Shown here: one piece after another, positions 43,919 to 52,517 of the stretch
Layout of the letters: each line of letters begins with the position of its first letter
How positions within the stretch are numbered: the stretch's first letter is position 1
Assembly: GCA_004020645.1 (NCBI GenBank)
Contig: SAQL01000002.1
Span: 1 to 64,000, forward strand
Reading direction: 5' to 3'
DNA length: 64,000 nucleotides
Source of the DNA: Mesorhizobium sp.
GTDB lineage: Bacteria > Pseudomonadota > Alphaproteobacteria > Rhizobiales > Rhizobiaceae
The notes under the pieces: generated by a model
Told to the model about the DNA's origin: nothing
Databases searched by the model: none
The model's input: the letters and a program-made list of their open reading frames with translations, nothing else
Position numbers and translations under genes: made by a program

Positions 43919-45571
43919 ATGCCGGTGTCCATGACTGACTTGCCGACCGAATTCCCCGATTTCGGCCTGACGCCCCACCAGCGCCGGCAAGCGGTGCGCG
44001 GCCATTATTGGGAGTGGCCGGGCATGGATGGCGAACGCGGCGAGATCTGGTGCTACAGCGACCGTTTCTCATACCGCCGGGGCGAGACAGTGGTGCTGCA
44101 TGTCAGTTCGACAGCCCCCAGCTTCAGCATGGCGATCGTCCGCGACGGCGGCGCCGAGATGCAGGTGTTCGAGAAGGCTGGGATCGCGGCGCGCTGGCAG
44201 GATACGCCCCATCAATGTTCGGTCGTGGGCTGCGGCTGGGACGCGTCGTTTGAATTCCGTGTCGGCGACGACTGGCCGTCCGGAGCCTACCGCGTCGCGC
44301 TGACGGCGGACGGCCGCGACGGCAAGCCGATCCGCTGCCACCATCTTTTTATCGTTACCCCGCAGCCCGGCAAGAAACGGGGTCGTGTGCTGCAGGTTGC
44401 CGCCACCGACACCTGGCTTGCCTACAACACCTGGGGCGGCTCCAATCATTACGAAGGCATAACCGGCCCGAACCGCGACCAGTATGCCCCAATGGTGTCG
44501 ACGCAGCGGCCATGGTGCCGCGGCTTTGTTGTTCTGCCGAAGGAGGCGCCGCGCGTGCCGCTCGAGGTCGCCGTGCCGCCGAAGACCGTGCCGCGCTATC
44601 CGCATATGGAATGGGCCTTCGCCACCGGCCATTCGAAGAAATATGCCTCGTCCGGCTGGGCAAGCTATGACAGCCACTTCTTTCGTTTTGCCGAGCGTGC
44701 CGGCTATGGGGTCGATCTCGCCAGCCAGCACGAATTGCATTTCTCGCCCGAAATCCTCGACGGCTATGACTGCGTCGTCTTCGTCGGCCATGACGAATAT
44801 TGGACCTGGGAGATGCGCGACGCTGTCGACGCCTATGTCGAACGCGGCGGCCATGCGGCGCGCTTCGCCGGCAATTTCATGTGGCAGACCAGGCTGGAGG
44901 ACGAGGGCCGCCGCCAGATCTGCTACAAATACCGCGCCCGCGCCGAGGATCCGGCCTATCGGGGCGGCGACGTGAGCCGCGCCACGAATTCCTGGGAAGC
45001 GCCGGAAATCGGCCGGCCGGGTGCCATGACCTTCGGGCTCAATGCGACCAGGGGCCTCTACGCCGGCTGGGGCGGTTGCGCGCCGCGCGGCGTGCGCGGT
45101 TTTCCGGTCTACCGGCCGGAGCATTGGGCGTTTGCCGACACAGGCATCTACTACGGCGACCTGCTCGGCGCCGACAGCCATGTCTATGGCTATGAGGTCG
45201 ACGGGCTCGATCACGAAATCCGTGGCGGCCTGCCCTACCCGACGCCCGACAGCGGCGCGCCGGATGGCCTGGAGATTCTCGCGGTCGGCATGGCTGCCCA
45301 AGTCGAGGAGAGCGCCGACATCGCGTTCGAAGGCCAGTTTCTCGGCGACGAGGACGGACGCTTCACCGCCGAAACGCTGTTCGGCGAGGCGAGCGAAGCC
45401 AATCTCGAAAAGGTCAAGCGCGGCAACGGCATGATCGTCAATTTCCCGCGCGGCAAGGGCGAGGTGTTCCACGCCGGAAGCTGCGAATGGGTCGCCGGCC
45501 TGCTAAGGCAGGACGCGATGGTCCAGCGCGTCACCAAGAATGTACTCGACCGCTATCTCGGAAAGTCCTGA
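43919..45571 (+). CDS. N,N-dimethylformamidase beta-subunit-like protein
   Basis: A protein of about 550 residues. The start could be ATG 43919 or ATG 43931 (MTDLPTEFPDFGL); neither has a strong ribosome-binding site. Residues about 200-530 match the large-subunit C-terminal domain of N,N-dimethylformamidase: VAATDTWLAYNTWGGSNHYE, YDCVVFVGHDEYWTWEMRDA, GGHAARFAGNFMWQTRLEDE, GEVFHAGSCEWVAGL. The known enzyme is an iron-dependent amidohydrolase of about 760 residues with a small subunit; this protein lacks part of the N-terminus and no small subunit gene adjoins. It heads an operon with an aminotransferase and BKACE, so it may open an amide or lactam. Confidence 0.8.
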   Translation: MPVSMTDLPTEFPDFGLTPHQRRQAVRGHYWEWPGMDGERGEIWCYSDRFSYRRGETVVLHVSSTAPSFSMAIVRDGGAEMQVFEKAGIAARWQDTPHQCSVVGCGWDASFEFRVGDDWPSGAYRVALTADGRDGKPIRCHHLFIVTPQPGKKRGRVLQVAATDTWLAYNTWGGSNHYEGITGPNRDQYAPMVSTQRPWCRGFVVLPKEAPRVPLEVAVPPKTVPRYPHMEWAFATGHSKKYASSGWASYDSHFFRFAERAGYGVDLASQHELHFSPEILDGYDCVVFVGHDEYWTWEMRDAVDAYVERGGHAARFAGNFMWQTRLEDEGRRQICYKYRARAEDPAYRGGDVSRATNSWEAPEIGRPGAMTFGLNATRGLYAGWGGCAPRGVRGFPVYRPEHWAFADTGIYYGDLLGADSHVYGYEVDGLDHEIRGGLPYPTPDSGAPDGLEILAVGMAAQVEESADIAFEGQFLGDEDGRFTAETLFGEASEANLEKVKRGNGMIVNFPRGKGEVFHAGSCEWVAGLLRQDAMVQRVTKNVLDRYLGKS

Positions 45572-45572
45572 C

Positions 45573-46952
45573 ATGCTGAAGTCCCAGACCCCCGCCCTAG
45601 ACACCGAGGCGCGCCCGCCGTCGCATCTGTTCTATTTGTCCAGCTTGCGCCGGCCGCTGGTCGATCGCGCCGAAGGCATCTACATCTGGACGCAGGATGG
45701 CCGCCGCTTCATCGACGGATCGAGCGGACCGATGGTCGCCAATATCGGTCATTCCAACCGCAACGTGCTCGATGCGATGAAGCGGCAGATGGATCGCGCC
45801 ACCTTCGCCTACCGGCTGCATTTCGAGAACGAGCCGGCCGAGGACCTGGCACGGGAATTGGCCGGAAAACTGCCCGAAGGCTTGGACCGGATCTTTTTCG
45901 TCTCGGGCGGTTCGGAAGCAACGGAATCCTGCATCAAGCTTGCCAGGCAGTGGGCGGTAGCGACAGGCCAGCCCAGGCGCTGGAAGGTGATCACCCGCTT
46001 TCCCTCCTATCATGGCGGCACGCTTGGTTCGCTGTCCGTCACCGGCGACGACGCCCTGGCCGAAACTTTTGCGCCGATGATGCAGGTCATGCCGACCGTG
46101 CCGGCGCCGGCCGCCTGGCGCGACCGCGACAATTTCTCGATGGAACAGCGCGGCATCCGCTACGCAGACATGCTGGAGGAGAAAATTCTCGCCGAGGGAC
46201 CGGAAAGCGTCCTCGCCTTCATCATGGAGCCGGTCGGCGGCGCCGCCACAGCGGCGCTGGTGGCGCCGGACAGCTACTATCCGCGCATCCGCGAAATCTG
46301 CGATCGCTACGGTATCCTGCTCATCCATGACGAAGTGATGAGCGGTGCGGGCCGCACCGGAAAGTTTCTCGGTGGCGACCATTGGAACTGCAAGCCCGAC
46401 ATCGTCGCGCTGTCGAAGGGGCTGGGCTCGGGCTATGCGCCGCTCGGCGCGCTGGCCGCACCTATGCGGCTGGTGCAGCCGCTGCTCGCGTCCGGCGGCT
46501 TCCAGCATGGCCATACCTACGCCGGCAATCCGCTCGCCTGCGCCGCCGGGCTCGCCGTGCTCGGCGAGATGGACCGTCTCGGTCTGATCGCCAATGCGGC
46601 TGACATGGGCGACCTTTTGATGGCCGAGTTGAAGGGATTGGCCAAGCGGTTTCCGTTTATCGCCGACGTACGTGGCAAGGGCCTGCTCCTGGGTGCCGAG
46701 ATGGTCGCCGACCCCGATACGTTGAGGCCGATCGCTCCAGCGAAGAAAGCCACCCAGCGCCTGCTCGACCTCGCCTATGAGCGCGGCCTGATCATCTATG
46801 GCCGAAAGGTCAAAGGCGGCGTCGACGGCGACAACTTCATGGTGGCGCCGCCGATGATCATCACGGCCGAGCAGATCGGCGAAATCGTCGCCATCATCGG
46901 TGACTCGCTGCAGGTGCTGGCCGGCGAACTCGACCTGCCGGTCGAAAGCTGA
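45573..46952 (+). CDS. Class III (aspartate family) PLP aminotransferase
   Basis: A 459-residue PLP enzyme that starts one base after the previous stop. Marks: GPMVANIGHSNRNVLDAMKR, FVSGGSEATESCIKLARQW (phosphate site), YHGGTLGSLSVTGDD, LLIHDEVMSGAGRTGKFLGG (cofactor Asp), and DIVALSKGLGSGYAPLGAL with the Schiff-base Lys. Class III enzymes move omega or beta amino groups to pyruvate or 2-oxoglutarate. Beside BKACE, a beta-amino acid giving a beta-keto acid is the simplest proposal; the true substrate is unknown. Confidence 0.9.
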   Translation: MLKSQTPALDTEARPPSHLFYLSSLRRPLVDRAEGIYIWTQDGRRFIDGSSGPMVANIGHSNRNVLDAMKRQMDRATFAYRLHFENEPAEDLARELAGKLPEGLDRIFFVSGGSEATESCIKLARQWAVATGQPRRWKVITRFPSYHGGTLGSLSVTGDDALAETFAPMMQVMPTVPAPAAWRDRDNFSMEQRGIRYADMLEEKILAEGPESVLAFIMEPVGGAATAALVAPDSYYPRIREICDRYGILLIHDEVMSGAGRTGKFLGGDHWNCKPDIVALSKGLGSGYAPLGALAAPMRLVQPLLASGGFQHGHTYAGNPLACAAGLAVLGEMDRLGLIANAADMGDLLMAELKGLAKRFPFIADVRGKGLLLGAEMVADPDTLRPIAPAKKATQRLLDLAYERGLIIYGRKVKGGVDGDNFMVAPPMIITAEQIGEIVAIIGDSLQVLAGELDLPVES

Positions 46953-46955
46953 AAA

Positions 46956-47885
46956 ATGGCGCCGCGAAAAGTCATCATCACCTGCGCCGTCACCGGGTCG
47001 GTGCACACGCCGTCAATGTCGCCGCATCTGCCGGTGACGCCGGACCAGATCGCCACAGAGGCGATCGCCGCCGCCGAAGCCGGCGCCTCGATCCTGCATC
47101 TTCACGCCCGTGATCCCAGGGACGGGCGGCCGACCGCCGATCCCGATGTGTTCATGCAGTTCCTGCCGCGCATCAAGCAGGCAACCGATGCGGTGATCAA
47201 CATCACCACCGGCGGCTCATCGCTGATGACGCTCGACCAGCGGCTCGCCGCACCGCTCAGGGCCGCGCCCGAAATGTGCTCGCTCAATATGGGCTCGATG
47301 AATTTCGCGCTGTTCCCGATGCTCGACCGGCCAAGGCAATGGCAGTACGAGTGGGAGCCGAAACTGCTGGAAGCGACACGCGACACGATCTTCAAAAACA
47401 CCTTTGCCGATATGGAGACCGTGCTCGAAAGACTTGGGAAGGGCTGCGGCACACGCTTCGAATTTGAATGCTACGATGTCGGCCACCTCTATTCGCTGGC
47501 GCATTTCCGCGACCGGGGGCTGGTGTCGGGACCTCTGTTCATCCAGTTCGTCTTCGGGATATTGGGCGGCATCGGCGCCGATCCCGACAATCTGGTCCAT
47601 ATGAAGCGCATCGCCGACAAACTGTTCGGCGACAGCTACCAGTTTTCGGCGCTGACCGCCGGGCGCCACCAGATGCCGATGATCTCGATTGCTGCGGCGA
47701 TGGGCGGCAATGTCCGCGTCGGGCTGGAGGACAGCCTTTACGACGGCCGCCAGTTGGCAAAGTCCAATGCCGACCAGGTGCGCCGCATCCGCAGCGTGCT
47801 CGATGGGCTGTCGCTGGACGTCGCCACGCCCACTGAAGCGCGCGAGATGCTGGCGCTCAAGGGCGGCGATAGGGTAGCGTTCTGA
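46956..47885 (+). CDS. Beta-keto acid cleavage enzyme (BKACE, DUF849)
   Basis: A 309-residue (beta/alpha)8 enzyme, three bases after the aminotransferase stop. It has the zinc ligands in ASILHLHARDPRDGRPT (H-x-H) and the Glu in NVRVGLEDSLYDGRQLAKSN, plus CSLNMGSMNFALFPM and the substrate loop GGIGADPDNLVHM. BKACE enzymes condense a beta-keto acid with acetyl-CoA to give acetoacetate and a new acyl-CoA. Together with the aminotransferase it would finish degradation of a beta-amino acid or related compound. The specific subgroup cannot be told. Confidence 0.92.
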   Translation: MAPRKVIITCAVTGSVHTPSMSPHLPVTPDQIATEAIAAAEAGASILHLHARDPRDGRPTADPDVFMQFLPRIKQATDAVINITTGGSSLMTLDQRLAAPLRAAPEMCSLNMGSMNFALFPMLDRPRQWQYEWEPKLLEATRDTIFKNTFADMETVLERLGKGCGTRFEFECYDVGHLYSLAHFRDRGLVSGPLFIQFVFGILGGIGADPDNLVHMKRIADKLFGDSYQFSALTAGRHQMPMISIAAAMGGNVRVGLEDSLYDGRQLAKSNADQVRRIRSVLDGLSLDVATPTEAREMLALKGGDRVAF

Positions 47886-47920
47886 GACGATGATTTGAGA
47901 TGCTTACGTTCCGTCCCAAC

Positions 47921-47956
47921 CCCCTCTGTGGCGGCAAAGAGGGCAGGACAGAGGGG
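47921..47956. repeat. Palindrome between BKACE and GNAT genes
   Basis: CCCCTCTGT (47921-47929) pairs with ACAGAGGGG (47948-47956). It fills the only sizeable gap of this operon (94 bp) and may be an intergenic repeat or a processing or attenuation hairpin. Confidence 0.5.
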
Positions 47957-47979
47957 GGTGCCCTGGCGCCCCATTTATC

Positions 47980-48495
47980 GTGACCGATCCTGCAAACGAC
48001 ATTCTGATCCGGCCCGGCACCGTCGAGGACGTCGAAACCATCCATGCCGCACTCCTGCGGCTTGGCGCGCATACCGGCGCACACCAGGAAATCACCTCTA
48101 CAGCCGACGACCTTCGCAGCTATGGCTTTGGCGAAAAGCCTTCTTTCTCGACGCTGATTGCGGAAGTCGGCGGCGAGTTTGCCGGCCTGTGCCTGCATTT
48201 CCCGATCTTCTCGACTTGGATGGGGCGGCCCGGCGTCTATGTGCAGGACCTCTATGTCGAGGACCGGTTTCGCGGCCGCAGGATCGGCGAACGCCTGCTG
48301 CGCCGCGCCGCGCGGGAATGCCGGCAGGACGGCGGCGTCTACCTCAGACTGTCCGTCGATACCGACAATGAAACCGCCAAGGCCTTCTACGAAAGGCTGG
48401 GCATTGCCTGGTCGAGCTACGAGCAGGTGCAGAAGATCGTCGGCGACGCTTTCTTTGCCTTCGCCGATGCGCCCGATGATGAGGAGCCAAGATGA
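47980..48495 (+). CDS. GNAT family N-acetyltransferase
   Basis: A 171-residue acetyltransferase starting at GTG. Motif A (VYVQDLYVEDRFRGRRIGER, with R-x-x-G-R/x-G for acetyl-CoA binding) and the C-terminal YLRLSVDTDNETAKAFYERL block are intact. The pattern 'W...RPGVYVQDLYV' is typical of spermidine/diamine N-acetyltransferase-like GNATs. It overlaps the next gene by ATGA, so acetylation and deacetylation functions are coupled. Substrate likely a polyamine or amino compound (inference). Confidence 0.88.
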   Translation: MTDPANDILIRPGTVEDVETIHAALLRLGAHTGAHQEITSTADDLRSYGFGEKPSFSTLIAEVGGEFAGLCLHFPIFSTWMGRPGVYVQDLYVEDRFRGRRIGERLLRRAARECRQDGGVYLRLSVDTDNETAKAFYERLGIAWSSYEQVQKIVGDAFFAFADAPDDEEPR

Positions 48496-49523
48496 AAGCC
48501 TTTTATGCCGAAGAGCAGAAGCGCCACGACCCCAAGGCGTTCCTCTCCAGCGGCGCCCAGAAACCAAATCCGGAAAAGCCGGAACGCGTCGAACGGCTGC
48601 TCGTCGGCGCCAAGGCCGCCGGCTGCACGATCGAACGGCCTAGAGATCACGGGCTTGGTCCGGTTGCCGCGGTGCATACGCCAGAATATCTCGATTTTCT
48701 CGAGCACATCTTTGCGCGCTGGCAGCGCATCGAAGGCGCTTCGGCCGAAGTGATCCCCAACATCCACCCGATCGCGCGAAACGGCTCCTATCCGGCCTCG
48801 GCGGTCGGCCAGGCCGGCTACCACATGGCCGACACCGCTTGCCCGATCTCCGGCGAGACCTGGCAGAGCGCGCTGTGGAGCGCCTGGAGCGCGGTCGAGG
48901 CCGCTGAGGCGGTGATGTCAGGCGCGCCGGCCGCCTATGCGTTGTGCCGTCCGCCCGGCCATCACGCCTTTGCCGATGTCGCCGGCGGTTTCTGCTTCAT
49001 CAACAATTCGGCGATCGCGGCACAGAGGCTACGCAAGCAAGCTGCACGGGTGGCGATCCTCGACGTCGACCTGCATCACGGCAACGGCACGCAAGGCATT
49101 TTCTACGCACGGCCGGACGTGCTCACCGTCTCGCTGCATGCCGATCCGGTGCGCTTCTATCCGTTCTTCTGGGGTCATGCAGACGAACGCGGCGAAGGGC
49201 CTGGTCTCGGCTACAATTTCGACCTGCCGCTGGCGCGCAAATCCGGCGATGCCGCGTTCCTAGAAGCACTCGACGTAGCGTTCCAGCGCATCCGCGCCTT
49301 TGCGCCGGAAGCACTTGTCGTGGCGCTCGGCCTCGACGCCTTCGAGGGCGATCCGTTCGGCGGGCTAACGGTAACGACGCCAGGCTTCTCGCGCATCGGC
49401 GAAGCCATCGCCGGCCTCGGCCTGCCAACGGTGATCGTGCAGGAAGGCGGCTATCTCTGCGACGAACTCGGCGACAATCTTACTGCCTTCCTCACCGGGT
49501 TCGGCGGCGGCAGGAAGCGGTGA
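48492..49523 (+). CDS. Histone-deacetylase-family protein (acetylpolyamine amidohydrolase type)
   Basis: A 343-residue zinc amidohydrolase. The active site is readable: CRPPGHHAFADVAGGFCFIN (His-His pair), ILDVDLHHGNGTQGIFYARP (Asp and His zinc ligands), VALGLDAFEGDPFGGLTVTT (third Asp ligand) and IVQEGGYLCDELGDNL. The insert GSYPASAVGQAGYHMADTAC and overall size place it with bacterial acetylpolyamine amidohydrolases rather than histone deacetylases. Last gene of the operon, overlapping the GNAT gene. Confidence 0.9.
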   Translation: MKAFYAEEQKRHDPKAFLSSGAQKPNPEKPERVERLLVGAKAAGCTIERPRDHGLGPVAAVHTPEYLDFLEHIFARWQRIEGASAEVIPNIHPIARNGSYPASAVGQAGYHMADTACPISGETWQSALWSAWSAVEAAEAVMSGAPAAYALCRPPGHHAFADVAGGFCFINNSAIAAQRLRKQAARVAILDVDLHHGNGTQGIFYARPDVLTVSLHADPVRFYPFFWGHADERGEGPGLGYNFDLPLARKSGDAAFLEALDVAFQRIRAFAPEALVVALGLDAFEGDPFGGLTVTTPGFSRIGEAIAGLGLPTVIVQEGGYLCDELGDNLTAFLTGFGGGRKR

Positions 49524-49541
49524 TTTCAGCCGGATGTCGCG

Positions 49542-50807
49542 TCAGGATCGCTGCTGTCGCAGCATGGCGATGACACGGTGCGCGCTCTCCAGCGTCTCAT
49601 CGATTTCGGCCGCCGTATTGTAGTGGGCGATGCCGATGCGCACGACGCCCTGCTCGGCCGGAATGCCGAGCTGGTGGACGACCTCCCAGGCGTAGTTGTG
49701 GCCGGACCACAGGAAGATGTTGTCCGCATTCATCTGCCTTACGATCGTCTCCGGCACGATGCCGTCGACCGTGAACGAGACCGTCGGCACGCGCTGCCCG
49801 ATACGCGCCGGATCGGTGATGCCGTGGATGGTCAGGCCTGAAACAGCCAATAGCCCGTCGATCAGCCTTTGCGCCAACGGGTTTTCGTAAGCGGTTGATA
49901 CTTCGAACGCCTTGGCGATCCTGGCTCGGCGCGAACTGCCATCGCTTACCGCCGCGCCCAGCTCCGCAAAATAATCGACCGCTGCCGTCAGTCCGGCCAT
50001 CAGCTCGATCTGCGGCGTGCCTAGTTCGAACCGCTCCGGCAGAGCATTGGACGAACAGCGGCATTTATACGGCTTCAGCGCATCGATGACATCCAGCCTG
50101 CCCCATAATATGCCTATATGCGGCCCGAAGAATTTATAGGCCGAGCAGATCAGGAAATCACAGCCAAGGTCCTGCACGTCGATCAGACCGTGCGGTGCGA
50201 ACTGCACGGCGTCGACATAGACCAGCGCGCCAGCCTGCTTGGCGATGCGGGTCAGCGCCTTCACCCGGTTGATCGAGCCGGTCAGATTGCTGGCATAGTT
50301 CAAGGCGACCAGCCGCGTCCTGTCGTTGAGCAGCGCAGCAAGCGCCGCCTCCTCGATTTGCCAGCTGTGCTGGTCGAAAGGCAGCCAGCGCACGACGAGG
50401 CCAAGGTCTTCGGCCAGCTGTAGCCAGGGCGATACGTTGCCCTCGTGGTCCATGCGGGTGAGGATGACCTCGTCGCGGGGCTGCATCGTGCGGCCGAGGG
50501 TGCGCGACATGCGATACGTCAGCGTCGTCATGTTGGCGCCGATGATGATTTCCTGCGGGCTTGCAGCACCGAGGAAATCGGCCATCGCCGCATGGGCGTC
50601 GTCGACGATCTGTTGCGCCGCAATCGTGGTTTCGAAGAAGCCGCCGAGATTGGCGTTTGTTGTCAGCAGGCAGCGTGACACCGCGTCGGCGACCGCCTGC
50701 GGCACCTGCGTGCCGGCCGGGTTGTCGAGATAAATGCGGCGACGGCCCTTGTCGGTCAGCGACAGTGCCGGAAATTTCTCGCGCACGACCTCAATCGGAA
50801 AGTTCAC
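49542..50807 (-). CDS. Cysteine desulfurase-like class V PLP protein
   Basis: A 421-residue class V aminotransferase-fold enzyme. GTG 50807 was chosen because AGGGAGGG lies just upstream; the frame is open ten codons further. Marks: RRIYLDNPAGTQVPQAVADA, NMTTLTYRMSRTLGR, LTRMDHEGNVSPWLQLAEDL, VYVDAVQFAPHGLIDV and DFLICSAYKFFGPHIGILWG with the PLP Lys. These match the 'cysteine desulfurase-like, SufS subfamily' proteins whose real substrate is often unknown. Convergent with the deacetylase gene and 18 bp away; downstream of the aldo/keto reductase on the same strand order. Confidence 0.85.
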   Translation of the reverse strand: MNFPIEVVREKFPALSLTDKGRRRIYLDNPAGTQVPQAVADAVSRCLLTTNANLGGFFETTIAAQQIVDDAHAAMADFLGAASPQEIIIGANMTTLTYRMSRTLGRTMQPRDEVILTRMDHEGNVSPWLQLAEDLGLVVRWLPFDQHSWQIEEAALAALLNDRTRLVALNYASNLTGSINRVKALTRIAKQAGALVYVDAVQFAPHGLIDVQDLGCDFLICSAYKFFGPHIGILWGRLDVIDALKPYKCRCSSNALPERFELGTPQIELMAGLTAAVDYFAELGAAVSDGSSRRARIAKAFEVSTAYENPLAQRLIDGLLAVSGLTIHGITDPARIGQRVPTVSFTVDGIVPETIVRQMNADNIFLWSGHNYAWEVVHQLGIPAEQGVVRIGIAHYNTAAEIDETLESAHRVIAMLRQQRS

Positions 50808-50864
50808 TTTTCCCTCCCTACTGTAATCGTTTGGCAATCACGCTTTACGGCGCCGGAAAGCAGC

Positions 50865-51932
50865 TCACGGACACGGGTTGCCGACACGCTGGTGGATTGC
50901 ATCGACCGCCTTCTGCATATCCTCGGTCCAGACGACATCGACGGAAGACAGCGCCATTTCGAGCTGCGAAAGGGTCGTCGCGCCGATGATGCTCGACGTG
51001 ACGAAGGGCCGGCTCGCGACATAGACGTTGGCAAACAGTGCCGGCTCCATGCCCAAAGAGCACGCCAGCTCGTTGTATTCGAGCTGCGCCTCCGCGGCAT
51101 TGGGCGTCTCGTAACGCTGACCGCGGTTGAAGAGCTGAGAGCGCGAGCCCAGCGGCCGCGCGCCATGGTCGTACTTTCCGGTCAGGTAACCTTGTCCCAG
51201 CGGCGAATAGGCGAGCAGGGAAACCTGTTCGCGCTCGCAGACTTCGGCAAGATTCACCTCGAAGCCGCGGTTGACGAAATTATAGGCGTTCTGCAGCGAC
51301 ACCAGGCGCGGGCCGAAGCCCTTGTCGGCTTCGGCGATGAACCGCATGACGCCCCAGGAGCTCTCGTTCGACAGGCCGAAATGGCGGATTTTTCCAGCCT
51401 TCACCAGTTCGTCGAAGACGGCGAGGGTCTCGGTGATCGGCGTCTCGCCGGCGGGTGCGCCGACGGAATCGGCCCGCAGCGGCACGGCGCCGACACGGTT
51501 CGGGTTGGCGCCCCAAGGCACGTCCCGTTCCGGCCAGTGGATCTGATAGAGATCGAGATAATCGGTGTTGAGCCTGGTCAGCGATTTTTCGACCGCATCG
51601 AAGATATCGGCGCGCACCAGCTTCGACGGGCGCCCGCCGCGGAACCATGTGTTGGCGGTGCGGCCAACCACTTTCGAGGCGAGGATCACTTGATCGCGGT
51701 TGCCCTTCGCTTTCATCCAGCTGCCGATGATCTTCTCGGTCCAGCCTTGCGTCTCCGCCTTGGGCGGGATCGGGTAAAGCTCGGCAGTGTCGATGAAATT
51801 GACGCCGCGCGAAAAGGCCAGATCCATCTGGGCATGGCCGTCCGCTTCGGTGTTCTGCTGGCCCCAGGTCATCGATCCCAAGCAGATCTGGGAAACAAGA
51901 AGATCGGTCCGACCGAGGCGGCGTTTGTGCAT
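50865..51932 (-). CDS. Aldo/keto reductase
   Basis: A 355-residue NADPH-dependent reductase. GGAGAAAG precedes ATG 51932 (MHKRRLGRTDLLVSQICLGS). The catalytic tetrad is in place: Asp and Tyr in NFIDTAELYPI, Lys in QVILASKVVG, His in LDLYQIHWPERD; NADP contacts in SSIIGATTLSQLEMALSSV. The insertion YPIPPKAETQGWTEKIIGSW is typical of Tas/YajO-like AKRs. It lies 57 bp upstream of the PLP enzyme gene and may share its transcript, so it could handle an aldehyde in the same pathway. Confidence 0.9.
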   Translation of the reverse strand: MHKRRLGRTDLLVSQICLGSMTWGQQNTEADGHAQMDLAFSRGVNFIDTAELYPIPPKAETQGWTEKIIGSWMKAKGNRDQVILASKVVGRTANTWFRGGRPSKLVRADIFDAVEKSLTRLNTDYLDLYQIHWPERDVPWGANPNRVGAVPLRADSVGAPAGETPITETLAVFDELVKAGKIRHFGLSNESSWGVMRFIAEADKGFGPRLVSLQNAYNFVNRGFEVNLAEVCEREQVSLLAYSPLGQGYLTGKYDHGARPLGSRSQLFNRGQRYETPNAAEAQLEYNELACSLGMEPALFANVYVASRPFVTSSIIGATTLSQLEMALSSVDVVWTEDMQKAVDAIHQRVGNPCP

Positions 51933-52074
51933 GGAACTTTCTCCGGCGGGAAGTTTTTGCGCGGCTGCGCGGGGAGGAAGCCGCAGCATACAGGAATGCG
52001 AGGGCTGTCTCCAAGCCCGCCGCCAATCGCCGGCGACTTTTCCGTGAAGGACCACGCGGCAGCCAACAAAAAGC

Positions 52075-52101
52075 CGGACTGCATTTTTCGTGCAGTCCGG
52101 A
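52075..52101 (-). terminator. Terminator-type hairpin
   Basis: CCGGACTGCA pairs with TGCAGTCCGG; on the minus strand it is followed by CTTTTTG. It stands in the 370-bp gap 51933-52302. Further right TGTGCAGC (52211) pairs with GCTGCACA (to 52246), a palindrome 56 bp before the small gene at 52303 that may be regulatory. Confidence 0.6.
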
Positions 52102-52302
52102 ATTTCGCCAGGAATGGCGAGGAAAGACCGGCCCTGTGCCGGCGTTCAGCTATACGGTCCGCCCGCGCCGGAAGTTTCACCGGTCGAGTCGACTGGCATC
52201 AAAAAACCTGTGCAGCATGGCTGCCATGCAAATGTTGCGCTGCACAATTGTCATGATTTGCCTATATTGCGACTCGGGGAGGACCAACTAGGGGCTTGAA
52301 TC

Positions 52303-52467
52303 ATGGGTTTCCTCACTGAAATGTTCGCCCGTCCGCGGCCGCAGGAACATCTGCGTTACCGCGCGGCTCTGGCGCTGCTTCATTCGATGAGCAATGCCGA
52401 TCGTGCCGACATCCGCATCAAACCAGCCGATTTTCCGCGTGTCGCTCGCGAAATGTCCTCACGTTAG
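52303..52467 (+). CDS. Small DUF1127-like protein (54 residues)
   Basis: Begins MGFLTEMFARPRPQEHLRYR and ends ADFPRVAREMSSR. The second half, LHSMSNADRADIRIKPADFP, matches the pattern of DUF1127 proteins (L-s-D-r-x-L-x-D-I-G-I-x-r-x-D-I) in a degenerate form. DUF1127 proteins of rhizobia bind RNA and influence growth and phosphate or small-RNA metabolism. A GGGGAGGACC tract is upstream. A perfect hairpin, GATATCCCGG-ttcga-CCGGGATATC (52481-52505), follows the stop as a likely terminator or RNA 3' end. Confidence 0.65.
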   Translation: MGFLTEMFARPRPQEHLRYRAALALLHSMSNADRADIRIKPADFPRVAREMSSR

Positions 52468-52480
52468 TCAGGTCGTACGG

Positions 52481-52505
52481 ATATCCCGGTTCGACCGGGA
52501 TATCT
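52481..52505. terminator. Perfect hairpin after the DUF1127-like gene
   Basis: GATATCCCGG and CCGGGATATC pair fully around TTCGA. It lies 13 bp after the small gene and 13 bp after the stop of the convergent DUF1993 gene side, so it can serve both strands. No T tract. Confidence 0.55.
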
Positions 52506-52517
52506 CCTCGCCATTCT

